The notes under the pieces were generated by a model, which saw nothing but the letters and a program-made list of their open reading frames with translations, was not told the origin of the DNA and did no database searches. DNA of 64,000 bases from Candidatus Eiseniibacteriota bacterium. GTDB lineage: Bacteria; Eisenbacteria; RBG-16-71-46; CAIMUX01. The DNA lies in contig JACKCR010000004.1 of the NCBI GenBank assembly GCA_020633975.1, positions 385,472 to 449,471 of the forward strand, written 5' to 3'. Below are positions 9,408 through 19,900 of this stretch, piece after piece. A program made the position numbers and the translations under genes. Each line of letters begins with the position of its first letter. Positions within the stretch are counted from its first letter, which is position 1.

Positions 9408-9845
9408 ATGCTACTCAACGGTGTCTACATCGTGACGACGACGTGGGAAGGGAAGCGGTCGGGACTCGCCGTGGCCTGGGCGACGCAAGTGGAGAAGCAC
9501 CATCTCCTGCTCAGCATCGGCAAGGACAGCTTCACCTGTGAGCAGATCCTGTCTTCGCGAGTGTTCGCCTTGAGTCAGCTCCACGATGCGCAGTCCGACC
9601 TCGCCCGGACGTTCGGGCTCCGGTCGAGTGCCGACAGCGACAAGTTCTCCGGGATCGACACCGAAGAGTGGGGGACCGGCGCGCCGATTCTGAAGGACCG
9701 GTTCCAGGCCTTCGAGTGCTCGGTCGTCTCCACGCAAGAACTCGAGGGTCAGGTGCTCATCACGGGACGTGTTCTGCGCAACGAGCCGCCGCGCGCGGAC
9801 GTGGAGCCGCTGGCCTACATCACCGCCGACTACTACGAAGACTGA
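9408..9845 (+). CDS. Flavin reductase-like domain protein
   Basis: 145 residues, with AAGGAGG seven nucleotides before the ATG. The N-terminus reads GVYIVTT then AWATQVEK and LLLSIGKDS, the order of the FMN-binding split-barrel (flavin reductase-like) fold. Members bind FMN and reduce free flavins or act in small redox reactions. It is shorter than the usual ~160-200 residues. It stands as a single gene between DUF1499 and the converging rmlA. Confidence 0.75.
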   Translation: MLLNGVYIVTTTWEGKRSGLAVAWATQVEKHHLLLSIGKDSFTCEQILSSRVFALSQLHDAQSDLARTFGLRSSADSDKFSGIDTEEWGTGAPILKDRFQAFECSVVSTQELEGQVLITGRVLRNEPPRADVEPLAYITADYYED

Positions 9846-9856
9846 CAAGCCCGAGT

Positions 9857-9918
9857 GCGGCGCGATCCGCGCCGCGTCGTGCAGTACGGTGCATGCCGCA
9901 CGGAACACCCGTGCGGCA
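9857..9918. terminator. Two hairpins between converging genes
   Basis: Hairpin 1: 8-bp stem 9857-9864 / 9868-9875 with a 3-nt loop. Hairpin 2: 10-bp perfect stem 9894-9903 / 9909-9918 with loop AACAC. They lie between the ends of the flavin-reductase-like gene and rmlA. There is no T-run, so termination is an inference from position and stem strength. Confidence 0.5.
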
Positions 9919-9929
9919 GCGTACGAACG

Positions 9930-10802
9930 CTACTCGGACCTCAGGATCTTCAGCAGATACTTGCCGTACTCGTTCTTCGCCATCGGCTCGGCGAGTGCAC
10001 GAACCTGGTCGGCGCTGATCCATCCGCGGCGATAGGCGATCTCTTCGAGGCAGGAGACCATGAGCCCTTGCCGCTCTTCGATCGTTTGGATGAAGTTGCT
10101 CGCCTGAAGGAGCGACTCGTGCGTTCCCGTATCGAGCCATGCTACGCCTCGTCCGATCTTCTCGACGTGGAGCTGGCCGCGTTCGAGGTACTTCCGGTTG
10201 AGGTCCGTGATCTCGAGCTCACCGCGCGCGGAAGGTTCGAGGCTCTCGGCGAACTCGACCACCTGGCGATCGTAGAAGTAGAGGCCGGTCACCGCCCAGT
10301 CGCTCTTCGGCTCTGAAGGCTTCTCCTCGATGCTGATCGCGGTTCCTTGCTTGTCGAACTCGACCACACCGTAGCGGTGAGGGTCCGACACCTGGTATCC
10401 AAAAACCGTCGCGCCACCGTCGCGCGCGGCCGCCGTCCGCAGGGTCTCCGGGAATCCGTGTCCGTAGAAGATGTTGTCGCCGAGCACCAGGACGGAACGA
10501 TCCGAGTCTGCGAGGAACGGTTTGCCGATGAGGAACGCTTGCGCGAGACCTTCCGGGCGCGGCTGAACGGCGTACTCGATGTTGAGGCCTACCCAGTTTC
10601 CGTCGCCCAAGAGCCGCTGGAAGCTCGCCTGATCTTCGGGAGTGGTGATGACGAGCACGTCTCGGATCCCGGCCAGCATGAGCGCGGAGAGCGGGTAGTA
10701 GATCATCGGCTTGTTGTAGATCGGGACGAGCTGCTTGCTCAGCGCCCGGGTGGCGGGGAAGAGGCGCGTACCGCTTCCTCCGGCGAGGATGATGCCCTTC
10801 AT
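9930..10802 (-). CDS. rmlA: Glucose-1-phosphate thymidylyltransferase
   Basis: 290 residues, the normal length for RmlA. It makes dTDP-glucose from dTTP and glucose-1-phosphate, the first step of dTDP-rhamnose and related deoxysugars for cell-surface polysaccharide. The N-terminal nucleotide-binding signature [11 protein letters not shown] is followed by [29 protein letters not shown] carries the metal-binding Asp, and EEKP, TGLYFYD and WLDTGTHES match the sugar-binding side. The rest of the rml operon (rmlB, C, D) is not adjacent, so the pathway genes are dispersed or outside the window. Confidence 0.95.
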   Translation of the reverse strand: MKGIILAGGSGTRLFPATRALSKQLVPIYNKPMIYYPLSALMLAGIRDVLVITTPEDQASFQRLLGDGNWVGLNIEYAVQPRPEGLAQAFLIGKPFLADSDRSVLVLGDNIFYGHGFPETLRTAAARDGGATVFGYQVSDPHRYGVVEFDKQGTAISIEEKPSEPKSDWAVTGLYFYDRQVVEFAESLEPSARGELEITDLNRKYLERGQLHVEKIGRGVAWLDTGTHESLLQASNFIQTIEERQGLMVSCLEEIAYRRGWISADQVRALAEPMAKNEYGKYLLKILRSE

Positions 10803-10902
10803 CTATGCCCCTTCAGGTTCGAGGTCTCGTCTCGGCCAGCTAGCCCCTTCGTGTCCGAGGTCTCGTCTTTGGCCAGGCGGGGAGGCTACCACGACGGAGG
10901 AC

Positions 10903-11020
10903 GCGGCCCGAGTTTCTATCCTCGAACCGCGTCCTCATGGATCGGCGGCGGCCCGAGTTCCGATCTCGAGCCGTGTTCTCATGGATCGGCGCCGGTTCGG
11001 GTTTCGTTTCTCGACCCGCG
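10903..11020. repeat. Three tandem imperfect hairpin units between rmlA and the next gene
   Basis: Three units of ~40-45 bp begin at about 10903, 10948 and 10990. Each carries a GC-rich arm (GCGGCCCGAG-like) and its near-complement (CTCGAACCGC-like) around a short pyrimidine-rich centre, and units 1 and 2 both end TCATGGATCGG. A shorter pair of direct repeats (GAGGTCTCGTCT) lies just before, at ~10820 and 10857. Confidence 0.6.
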
Positions 11021-11089
11021 CCACCGGAGCGACGCCAGCCAAGGTGACAACTAGACGGCCGGCATCGATATGCGTTGCAGATCAGATAC

Positions 11090-14000
11090 TTAGCGGATCA
11101 GCGTCACTCGCCCCTTGGCGTTCACGTCCTCGGTCAGGCCGCTCAGCTGGTAGAAGTAGACGCCGCTCGGCAGCGCGGTTCCGCTCGAACTCCGTCCATC
11201 CCAGACCATCTGGATCCGTCCCGGTACGACGTCTTGGGCGAGTGTCCGAACCTTCCGTCCCGAGGCGTCGAACAGGTCCAGTTCGACTTCTCCGGACGCG
11301 TCCCGTCCCGAGTCGATCGAGAAAGTGACCCAGTCTCGCATCGGGTTCGGATTGACGCGTGTGAGCTGGACGCCGCTGAACGTGGGGATCGTCGGATCGA
11401 CGGAGGACGGATCGACGCTGCCACCTTCGAGGCACCAGATCCGTCCTTCGCCCGGACTTCCGAGGTCCTGCGTTCCCGCGAGGACGTCCCAGGTGCCGTT
11501 CCCGGTCACGTCCGGAACGGCACGAACGGAGAAGACGAGCGCACCGACGTTCGTCGCCCAGATCTGTTCTCCGGTTGCGCCGCTCACGCAGTAGACGGAG
11601 TGCGTCTGCGCGCCAGCCACGATGTCGACCACGCCGTCGTCGTCGACGTCCGGGATCCAGGTGGCGGACCAGGTGTTGTGGCCGGTGACGAAGAACCAGT
11701 GCATCTCGCCGGTCATTCCGTCGAGCACGCGGAAGAAGTTTGCCAGCTCGGCGACGACGACGTCGGGATGGCCGTCGCCCGTGACGTCGGGGATCGACTC
11801 GACGCGGATCACTTCACCGGCCGTTGCGTGGGACCAGAGCACGCTTCCGTCCGTGCCGTCGAGGCAGACGACGCTTGGCGCCCAGGTGCCGGCGATCACG
11901 TCGTTGATTCCGTCTCCGGAGACGTCTTCGATCGCGTCGAGTGACCAGACGGAACCTCCGGTCGACGCGCTCCAGAGGAGCTGTGCGCTGCCCGTGCTCG
12001 CGCCGCTCACGCAGTAGACGCGGTCGTCGACGAAGTTTCCACCTGCGCCGCCGATCGCGTCGGCGAGTCCGTCGCCGTTCACGTCTTCGAGCCAGTTGGC
12101 GGAGAGGAACGCGTCCGGACTGAACTGACGGAAGCGGACCGCTCCGGTCGCGCCGTCGAAGCAGTAGAGCTGGTGCGAGCCGGTGCCGGGCTCGCCGTCG
12201 GAGCCGGCGGCCGCGAGCACTTCTTCGATGCCGTCGCCGGAAACGTCCGGCATCGCGATCACGGAGTAGACCCAGCCGCCGTTGTCGTCGACGTGGGTGT
12301 CGTACTGCCAGATGAGGGATCCGGTGGTCGACGCGCGGACCTCTACTCGCTTTCCGGCCCAGGCAGTCCCGCGAAGCACTTCCGGCCTTTCGTCGCCGTT
12401 GAGGTCCGGTCCGAGAGCGAGGCACTGATCGCCATAGCCACCGCTCACCCCGGCGCCCGCTTGCCAGATGCCGACGCCGACGCCGTGGCTGTTCCCGAAG
12501 AACGTCTGGAGCGGAGTTCCGCTCGCGCCCGCGTCATAGCTCTCCATTGCGGCTTCCGGACGCCCGTCGCCCGTGAGATCCGGGAGTTCCTGCACGGTGA
12601 CGACGTTCTCGATCCCGTCCGCGTACCAGACCGGCTCGCCACCTGCGAACTCGGCGAGGATGCCGTCTCCCGAAACGGAGACCACGGTCACCGGATTCGT
12701 CGGGTCGTTCGTGACGATGCTGAGTTCCGCGTCGATCGTTCCCACCGCGTCGGGCTCGAGCACGACCTGGACCGGCAGCTGCTCGAACGTTGCGAGCGGG
12801 AACGGCAGTTCGGGAAGCCCGAGCGCACGCACCTGGACGTCGTTGCTCGTGACGGAGACCACGTTCAGATCCTGGAACCCGCGGTTCTGGACGGTGAGCA
12901 ACCGGTCCCGAACGAGTCCGACGCCCGTGTCCTGGAACGTGAGCGGATCCGGAGTGACGAGCACGGTCGGATCGAGCGGGACACCGGTGCCGAAGAGGAC
13001 GACGTCGAGCGTGCCTTCGTCGATGTCGTTCGAGACGATCTCGAGATTCGCCTGGAAGTTCCCAGCCACGGTCGGGTCGAAGTAGACGTTGAACGAGGCC
13101 TGGTTCCCCGGAGTGATCGTGAGGGGAAGCGTCGGCGAGTCGAACGAGAACGGCGCGAAGGTCGCGATCGAGGTGATGACGAGATCGCCGTCGCCGTCGT
13201 TCGCCAGGATCTGGTTGCGCGTTTCGGTGGAGCCGAGCGCGACGATTCCGAACTGCTGTTCTGCCGGCACAGGAGTGATGTCGGGCGTTCCCGCGCCGGA
13301 GAGGTCGATCTTGAAGATGCTGCGGCCGGACTGACCGATCGTGTTCGCGATGACCCACATGTATCCGCCGCCGAGCGCGACACCTTTAGGCGAGGTGTTC
13401 GGAGTCTCGAAGCTCGAGATCACGGCGCCGACACCGTCGAGGTTCCAGATCCGCTCGGGATCGCTTTCGAGGTCGTCCATCCCGTTCCAGTAGGTGGACG
13501 TTCCGAAGTCGTAGGCGATTCCGTACGGCTGCGTGCCTTGGGTTGGGATCGTTCCCTGGGTCGAACCGTCGGCAGGATCGACGAGGAGGATGCCGGCCGT
13601 CGGGTTCGGGTAGTAGCTCGTGACGACGAGCTGTGTTCCGTTCCAGGAGAGGCCGCCCACTGCGTCGGTTGGCGTTGGGATCGTGTCGACGAATGCTCCG
13701 CTCAAGTCCACCTTGTAGAGGAAGTCCTTTCCGAAGTCGCCCGCGACCCAGAAGCCGGTTCCGTCCCAGGCCACACCGTGGTTGGCACCGTTCGCGATGT
13801 GGTTCTGGTCGTAGGGAGTCGGCAGGGTCTGGACGACGGTGCCGTTCGACGGGTCGATCTTCTTGATGAACCCGTCGGTGTCGTCGCCCATCCAGAGGAA
13901 GCCGTCGTGGTACTCGAGGCCCCACGCTCCGCTCGTGGTCGGGAAGATGTCGACGACGGATTGGGCTTGCGCGGCCGTTGGGCCAACGAAGGGTGCGGCC

Positions 14001-14116
14001 GCGAGCGCGAGCACGAGCACGGCGAGAACCGGGGACGTTCCGCTCATCGCTCGGAAGGGCGAACTCACGACGAGGCCTTGGGGGAATCTCGAGGGGCCGG
14101 CGGTGCGAGTGGACAT
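11090..14116 (-). CDS. Secreted beta-propeller / choice-of-anchor D repeat protein with FlgD-like C-terminal tail
   Basis: 1008 residues. ATG 14116 is preferred because GTGAGG lies 6 nt upstream; the GTG at 14128 overlaps that site. A long signal region ends near AAQAQ (~residue 48). Residues ~50-300 are a repeated Trp/Gly/Asp propeller (GLEYHDGFLWMGDD-like blades). Residues ~330-520 hold two ASPM/SPD-2/Hydin-like Ig modules (choice-of-anchor D). Residues ~530-900 are PQQ/FG-GAP-like blades (PDVTGDGHPDVVVA, PDVDDDGVVDIVAG). The last ~85 residues are a FlgD-like Ig tail: NPNPMRDWVTF, then LFDASGRKVRTL, WDGRSSSG and LPSGVYFYQL. Such tails act as secretion signals in FCB-related lineages. Confidence 0.85.
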   Translation of the reverse strand: MSTRTAGPSRFPQGLVVSSPFRAMSGTSPVLAVLVLALAAAPFVGPTAAQAQSVVDIFPTTSGAWGLEYHDGFLWMGDDTDGFIKKIDPSNGTVVQTLPTPYDQNHIANGANHGVAWDGTGFWVAGDFGKDFLYKVDLSGAFVDTIPTPTDAVGGLSWNGTQLVVTSYYPNPTAGILLVDPADGSTQGTIPTQGTQPYGIAYDFGTSTYWNGMDDLESDPERIWNLDGVGAVISSFETPNTSPKGVALGGGYMWVIANTIGQSGRSIFKIDLSGAGTPDITPVPAEQQFGIVALGSTETRNQILANDGDGDLVITSIATFAPFSFDSPTLPLTITPGNQASFNVYFDPTVAGNFQANLEIVSNDIDEGTLDVVLFGTGVPLDPTVLVTPDPLTFQDTGVGLVRDRLLTVQNRGFQDLNVVSVTSNDVQVRALGLPELPFPLATFEQLPVQVVLEPDAVGTIDAELSIVTNDPTNPVTVVSVSGDGILAEFAGGEPVWYADGIENVVTVQELPDLTGDGRPEAAMESYDAGASGTPLQTFFGNSHGVGVGIWQAGAGVSGGYGDQCLALGPDLNGDERPEVLRGTAWAGKRVEVRASTTGSLIWQYDTHVDDNGGWVYSVIAMPDVSGDGIEEVLAAAGSDGEPGTGSHQLYCFDGATGAVRFRQFSPDAFLSANWLEDVNGDGLADAIGGAGGNFVDDRVYCVSGASTGSAQLLWSASTGGSVWSLDAIEDVSGDGINDVIAGTWAPSVVCLDGTDGSVLWSHATAGEVIRVESIPDVTGDGHPDVVVAELANFFRVLDGMTGEMHWFFVTGHNTWSATWIPDVDDDGVVDIVAGAQTHSVYCVSGATGEQIWATNVGALVFSVRAVPDVTGNGTWDVLAGTQDLGSPGEGRIWCLEGGSVDPSSVDPTIPTFSGVQLTRVNPNPMRDWVTFSIDSGRDASGEVELDLFDASGRKVRTLAQDVVPGRIQMVWDGRSSSGTALPSGVYFYQLSGLTEDVNAKGRVTLIR

Positions 14117-14202
14117 GGCATGCCTCACGGGTTGTGGTCACTGGAGGACTGGGTGGCGCCGGGAAAAGGGTAGCACTTGGCTGGGCCCGGGAGTACGGCT
14201 TG

Positions 14203-14232
14203 TTGGCAGCCCCCACCGCCTTCGATCATACT
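14203..14232 (+). promoter_or_regulatory. Candidate promoter placing the transcript start at the MBOAT start codon
   Basis: TTGGCA (14203-14208) and CATACT (14227-14232) are separated by 18 bp. A start site 6-7 nt after the -10 falls on the ATG at 14239, which has no ribosome-binding site. The transcript may therefore be leaderless. Confidence 0.4.
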
Positions 14233-14238
14233 CGGCTG

Positions 14239-15660
14239 ATGCTCTTCAATACCTGGACGTTCCTCGCCTTTGCCCTCGTCGTCTTCGGGCTCTACTACGT
14301 TCTGCCGTTCCGGGGGCAGAATCGGATGCTGCTCGTGGCGAGCTATGTCTTCTACGGTGCCTGGGACTGGCGCTTCCTGTCCCTCATCTTCCTCTCTACG
14401 TTGATCGACTACACCGTTGGCCGAAGACTGGAGTTCGAGAGCGATCCGCAGCGGAGGAAGCACTGGCTCGTAGTGAGCTGCGCAACGAACCTGGGACTCC
14501 TCGGCATCTTCAAGTACCTAGGTTTCTTTGCGGAGTCGTTCGCCGATCTCGCGGGACTCTTCGGATGGCACGTCGACGTCGTCACACTACATATCGTCCT
14601 TCCGGTCGGAATCTCGTTCTACACGTTCCAGACCATGAGCTACACGATCGACGTGTACCGGCGGAAGATCGAGCCGGTCCGTTCCTTCGAGGACTTCGCG
14701 CTCTTCGTCGCCTACTTCCCGCAGCTAGTGGCCGGGCCGATCGAGCGCGCCTCTCACCTCCTTCCCCAACTCATGCGACCGCGGACCGTACGCCGAGACC
14801 AACTCTTCGAAGGCGCATGGCTCATCGCCTGGGGGCTCTTCAAGAAAGCGGTCATCGCGGACAACGTCGCTCCACGAATCGACGAGGTGTTCCTCCCGAC
14901 GAACGACTGGGCTTCGGGCGGCGCGTGCCTCGTCGCGATCTACGGTTTCGCCATCCAAATCTACTGCGACTTCTCCGGCTACTCGGACGTGGCTCGGGGA
15001 CTCGGGAAGCTGATGGGCGTGGACATCATGCGGAACTTTCAGATTCCCTACGTGGCGACGAACCCATCGGAGTTCTGGAGACGGTGGCACATCAGTCTTT
15101 CGACCTGGCTCCGAGACTATCTCTACGTGCCGTTGGGCGGAAACCGCGGCACCCGCCTCGAGACGTACCGGAATCTCACACTGACGATGGTGCTCGGCGG
15201 GCTCTGGCACGGAGCGGCCTGGACGTTCGTCCTCTGGGGGATCTACCAGGGCCTTCTCCTCGTCGTCCATCGGTGGTTCATGATCGACCACGACTGGTTC
15301 GGTCGCTTTCGGAGCCGTTCTCTCTGGGTCCGCTTCGTTTCCTGGTTCGTCATGTTCCATCTCGTCTGTCTCGGTTGGCTCATCTTCCGCGCGAAGAGCG
15401 TGCATCAGATCGGGAGCTTTCTCCGCCGGATCGTGCTGGACTTCCGAGTCGACGTGACCGAAGCGCATCTGCTTTGGCCCGTGGCGTTCTTCGGTTCGAT
15501 CCTCTTCGTGTACGACGCGTGGCTCCGAAACGCTGACGATCCGCGTACGAGACCGGGATGGAACCGAGGACTCGGTCCGGTTGCGGTAACTGCTCTCGTG
15601 ATTCTCGCGCTCGTCTTCTGGCCGCCGCGGATCCAACAGTTCATCTACTTCCAGTTCTGA
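14239..15660 (+). CDS. MBOAT family O-acyltransferase (AlgI-like)
   Basis: 473 residues with about ten hydrophobic segments. The start MLFNTWTFLAFALVVFGLYY is typical of AlgI/DltB-like MBOAT enzymes, which pass acyl groups across the inner membrane to polysaccharide or other substrates. Conserved marks: YTFQTMSYTIDVYRRK, YFPQLVAGPIER, FWRRWHISLSTWLRDYLYVPLGG (His near 283) and the catalytic-type His in LGGLWHGAAWTF (~325). The family's WxxHISL and WHG motifs are both intact. It is followed 19 nt later by an SGNH-like partner, the usual AlgI-AlgJ/X pairing. The substrate cannot be told from sequence; extracellular polysaccharide acetylation is likeliest. Confidence 0.92.
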   Translation: MLFNTWTFLAFALVVFGLYYVLPFRGQNRMLLVASYVFYGAWDWRFLSLIFLSTLIDYTVGRRLEFESDPQRRKHWLVVSCATNLGLLGIFKYLGFFAESFADLAGLFGWHVDVVTLHIVLPVGISFYTFQTMSYTIDVYRRKIEPVRSFEDFALFVAYFPQLVAGPIERASHLLPQLMRPRTVRRDQLFEGAWLIAWGLFKKAVIADNVAPRIDEVFLPTNDWASGGACLVAIYGFAIQIYCDFSGYSDVARGLGKLMGVDIMRNFQIPYVATNPSEFWRRWHISLSTWLRDYLYVPLGGNRGTRLETYRNLTLTMVLGGLWHGAAWTFVLWGIYQGLLLVVHRWFMIDHDWFGRFRSRSLWVRFVSWFVMFHLVCLGWLIFRAKSVHQIGSFLRRIVLDFRVDVTEAHLLWPVAFFGSILFVYDAWLRNADDPRTRPGWNRGLGPVAVTALVILALVFWPPRIQQFIYFQF

Positions 15661-15679
15661 GACGGGACGAGAGACGACC

Positions 15680-16792
15680 ATGGACGTTCGAAAGTCGGAA
15701 AATCAGCATCTCGCCGAGGGTTCGGGAGGAAGGCACCGACTCCGAAACGTCGTGCTCTGGGTTGGGCTTCCCATTCTGCTGCTCCTCGGCGCAGAACTCG
15801 TGTTTCGGGCGTTCGAGCGTGCATCGTGGGTGCGGGCTTCCTGGTACGAGGGGGTGTCCGATCGGATGGAGCGCGGCGAACGGATCGACTACATCTTCGT
15901 CGGCTCCTCCAGGACGGCGAGTGGGCTCGTGCCCTCTGCCTTCGAAGACGAGATGGAACGCGCTCGAGGTACGGACGTGGCTTGCGTCAATCTCGGGCGC
16001 GCCTTCTCGGGCGCGGCCGCTCACTACTTCGGACTCCGGATGCTCCTCGAGCGACACCCGGAGGCGATGCGCGGCTGCACCGTGTCGTTCGAGGAATCGG
16101 CGGGTCTGCCCGAGTTTCCCGGCACTTGGAACGACGCGTGGTACTTTCCCGGCAATACGCAGCTCGTGGTCGACTACATGAAGTGGGATGATCTCGTGCG
16201 CTTCCTCCGCACGGATGCGGGGTTCGAAGCGAAGTCGGGTGTGGTCGCCCGCTACTTCGGACGCGACTCGGCTCTCGTCTCCGGGCGTCGACAGATGCAG
16301 CAAGCGATCGATTGGCGCGGGACCGCGCTGGTTCAGTCGATGCTCGCCCGACTAGGAGCCGAGTCCGCGGAGGCGAGTGGGGCGCTTCCCGCGAATCGCC
16401 AGCTCCGCGTGGACGCGGGCGGGGTCCGCCTCCAAAGGGACCTCGTGCGCGAACGCGTGAGTCCCGACGTGCTCGCGTCGCAAGAGCCACGCACGCCCTG
16501 GGATGACCAGACCGTGTGCGCAGCCGTGCGGTTGCTCCTCGACGCGGGAGTTCGTGTGACGTTTCACGAAGTTCCCGTGCCGTCCTACGTCTGGATGGTC
16601 AATGACACCCCGGTGCGCCGCGCGGATCGGGAATCGTTCGATGCCTGGCTAGGGGGAGTCGGGGCGGCCGAAGTCAGATCGAACATTCGTGTGACCGATG
16701 AGGACTTCCCCGATCTGTCGCACCTCCAGAGGGGCCGGATCGAGGAATACTCGCGGGACCTCGCGCGAAGCATGATGGCATCGAGCCGCTGA
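15680..16792 (+). CDS. Membrane-anchored SGNH-like acetylation partner of the MBOAT protein
   Basis: 370 residues, one N-terminal membrane anchor (VVLWVGLPILLLLGAELVF, ~25-43), the remainder periplasmic. IFVGSSRTASGLVP at ~72 resembles SGNH block I with its catalytic Ser, and DLSHL at ~346 resembles the C-terminal DxxH pair. This fits the AlgJ/AlgX/DUF1574 type of acyl-transfer partner that receives the acetyl group from an MBOAT protein. Adjacency to the MBOAT gene is the strongest evidence. Overall similarity to named members looks low, so the exact family is uncertain. Confidence 0.7.
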   Translation: MDVRKSENQHLAEGSGGRHRLRNVVLWVGLPILLLLGAELVFRAFERASWVRASWYEGVSDRMERGERIDYIFVGSSRTASGLVPSAFEDEMERARGTDVACVNLGRAFSGAAAHYFGLRMLLERHPEAMRGCTVSFEESAGLPEFPGTWNDAWYFPGNTQLVVDYMKWDDLVRFLRTDAGFEAKSGVVARYFGRDSALVSGRRQMQQAIDWRGTALVQSMLARLGAESAEASGALPANRQLRVDAGGVRLQRDLVRERVSPDVLASQEPRTPWDDQTVCAAVRLLLDAGVRVTFHEVPVPSYVWMVNDTPVRRADRESFDAWLGGVGAAEVRSNIRVTDEDFPDLSHLQRGRIEEYSRDLARSMMASSR

Positions 16793-16840
16793 GGGTGCTC
16801 GACCCGCGGCCCAGCGGCTGCCCCGATACGACCCCGGATC

Positions 16841-16849
16841 TGGTACGCT
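16841..16849 (+). promoter_or_regulatory. Candidate extended -10 promoter (TGGTACGCT)
   Basis: TG-G-TACGCT lies 86 nt before the ATG of the M36 peptidase gene. It matches the same motif family as the sites at 4741 and 39653. No clear -35 is seen. Confidence 0.35.
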
Positions 16850-16934
16850 AGTACGGTCCGTCTTCATCCGGGATGGCGGGGGCGATCATCGTCCTTCCCA
16901 CAACGCCGCCCGCCCACTCACAGAGGAGAGTTTC

Positions 16935-19900
16935 ATGCGCACAACGACTTGTGCCCTCGTTCTCGGCCTGGCCGTCGTTCCGGCCTTGCTCTCGCCGGGC
17001 GCCATTCTCGCCGCTCGGGAGGCCGACGCGCTCTCGGACCTCACGGTTCAGCCGCCGGTGGCCGTGACCTGGGACGCGCTGAGCGCAGGCGACCAGATCG
17101 CGGCAACCGAAGCCCTGGGAGAGTTCAGTCGCGAGACCGGGTCGCGTTGGTCGGTACTCGACTACGCGCCGGGAACCCTTGCGCCGCGTCTCGCGATGGG
17201 CACTGGCCTCGACATGGGGCGCGCGATTCTGAGCACCGAGGACGCCGTGGTAGCGGCCCGGGACCTCGTCGCGACCTACCCCGAGCTGTTTGCGTCCCGC
17301 GTCGACCGTCTCGACGTCTGGCGGGCGACCGAAGGCGCGGGCAAGTACGCCGTCCATTTCTGGGAGATCGCGAGTGGGATGCCCGTCCTCGGGACCAAGG
17401 TGACCACCGTGTTCACCGAGAGCGGCGTCCTCGCTGCGTTCGGCGCGACCACCTTCCCGGAGATCGAGAGCGCCGACGCTCCACGTATCGATGCGGAGAC
17501 TGCATTCACGCGTGCTCACGACCATCTCCGCTCACTTGGAGCGATTGCTTCGTCTCGCGATGACGTGGAGTGGCGCGCGGAAGGCCCGTACGTCCTGCCC
17601 GTCACGGTCGGTGAGGGGGCGAACTTGGGAGACGGAGTGCGCGCCGAGTCCGGCGTTCGCGTCGAGGGGCACACGATCCACCGGATCGTCCTCTGGTCGG
17701 ATGACCCCGTCTTCGTGTGGAGCGTCGATGTCGACGCGATCACCGGCGATGTGCTCCAGCGTCGGAACGGGCTCTTCCATCTCGACTTCGAGGGAACGGT
17801 GACCGTCGACGTCGAGGATCCGAACTACTGCGAAGGTGCAGTCCTCCGTCCGCTCTCAGAGGTCGAAGTCCGGATCGACGGTGTCGGCAGCGCGCTCACT
17901 GGCCCGGATGGATCGTTCACGGTGGCGAATGCAGGTACGGATCCGGCCGATCTCGAGATCACGATGAGCGGCCCTTGGTTCGAGGTGGTGAACGTCGACG
18001 GGGCGAGTGCCCTCTATCAGGACAACGTGGCTCCCGGGACCCCGCTCGACATCCTGATCGACACGTCCGTCGCGCGCTGGGACGAACGGGACGTCTACTT
18101 CCATGGGACGGCGACGCACACGATGATGAAGGAGATCGATGCCGGCTGGGACGATCTCGACTTCGTCATGCCGACACGGGTGAACATCGACCAGGGATGC
18201 AACGCGTTCTACTCGTTCGCAGACAGCTCGATCAACTTCTACCGCGAGAACAACGGATGCGGAAACACCGGTCAGATCGGTGACGTCGTCGCACACGAGT
18301 ATGGCCATGCCATCACGGCCGAGCTCTATGGGCCCAACCAGCCCACGAGCGATCTCCACGAAGGCAACTCGGACATCACAGCGAACCTCCTCTTCGGCTA
18401 CTCGCTCATCGGCCCGGGGTTCACACTCGACGACTGCGAGAACGGGATCCGCGATTCCGACAACGACCTCGTCTGGCCTGACGACGTGACCGGTAGCGGC
18501 CACTTCACCGGCCAGATCATTGCGGGGTTCTACTGGAACGCTTTGCAGTACCTCGTCGCGTCTGAAGGCGAAGCGGCTGCCTTCGCTGCAGTGAAGGACG
18601 CGTGGTACTTCGGCCGCCTTCTCGGGCTCCCACAGAACCAGCCCGAACAGGCTTGGTACTCGATCCTGGCTGACGACGACAACGGCAACATCGACGACGG
18701 TACGCCGCACTTCGACGCGCTCTGCCAGGCGGCGATGGACAAGGGGTACGAGTGTCCGGAGACGTTCGCGGACGTCGTCATCAAGCACACGCCTGCGCTC
18801 TACGCGGCCAATGGCGAAGGAGACGTGCGGATCGAGGCGGAGGTCTACTCGCTGGCCGGCGAACTCGCCGTGAACGGCGTCAACCTGCATTGGCGCCTCT
18901 CCGGTACCGGCGCCTTCACGCCGGAGCCGTTCGCGCCGACCGGTGACGGAAACATCCACGAGGCGTTCATTCCGACGCCGCCCGTGCTCTCCTCCGTCGA
19001 CTACTTCATCCTCGCCGAGGACGAGTTCGGCAACTCCCTCCGTCGTCCCGAGGGGACCGGGCACTACTCGTTCGAGGTGGTAACGGCCTACCACAACGCC
19101 GAGTCTGGAGACGACGGTTGGACGGTGGGAGATCCGAGCGACACGGCGACGAACGGGATCTGGGAGCGGATCGATCCGAACCAGATGGTCGTCGGCGGTC
19201 AGATTGCTCAGCCCGGGGACGACGTCAGTCCGGACCCGGGAATGTTCGCGTGGATCACGGAGCAGTACACCGGTGGCTCTCCCGTCCTCTCTGACGTGGA
19301 CGGCACCACCACTCTCTTCTCACCCGTCTACGATCTGACTGGAAGCGCGTGGGTCAACATCCAGTTCATGCGCTGGTTCCAGACGCTGGTGGCGGCAGAG
19401 GGCGGGATGGAAGTGTCGGTCACGCACGACGGCGGTACGTCGTGGATGCCTCTCGTGACCTATGGACCGTCCGATGCTGCCGCGCAGTGGAAGCTCGTGA
19501 GCAAGCTCGTCCCCGAGCCTGTAGGCGGATTCGGGATGATGCAGTTCAAGATCGTCGCGCTCGGTGCCGCGAATCCTTCGATCGACGAGTGTGGACTCGA
19601 CGAGTGGGTGTTGGTCGCCTCGGACACGGGCTCGCCGTCGTCGGCCCCGGATCCGGTGGCGGTTCCGCGCGGCCTGTCTCTCGCGCTCACCTCCTCGAAT
19701 CCGAGCGACGGGATCGTCGGGTTGGCCTATGAGCTGCCTACGGCCGGCTCCGCGGAGATCGGCGTGTTCTCCGTCGACGGTCGGCGCGTGCGCAGCCTGT
19801 ATCGGGGAAGCGATGCCGCGGGGAGCCATCGGATCGATTGGGACGGTCGCGACGATCTCGGGCGTACCGTGGGTTCCGGTGTCTACTTCGTGCGCCTCGC

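Noticed and set aside
12173-14173. 666-residue plus-strand frame opposite the secreted repeat protein
   Set aside because: The minus-strand product has clear propeller, Ig and FlgD-like domains; the plus frame is charge-rich and featureless.
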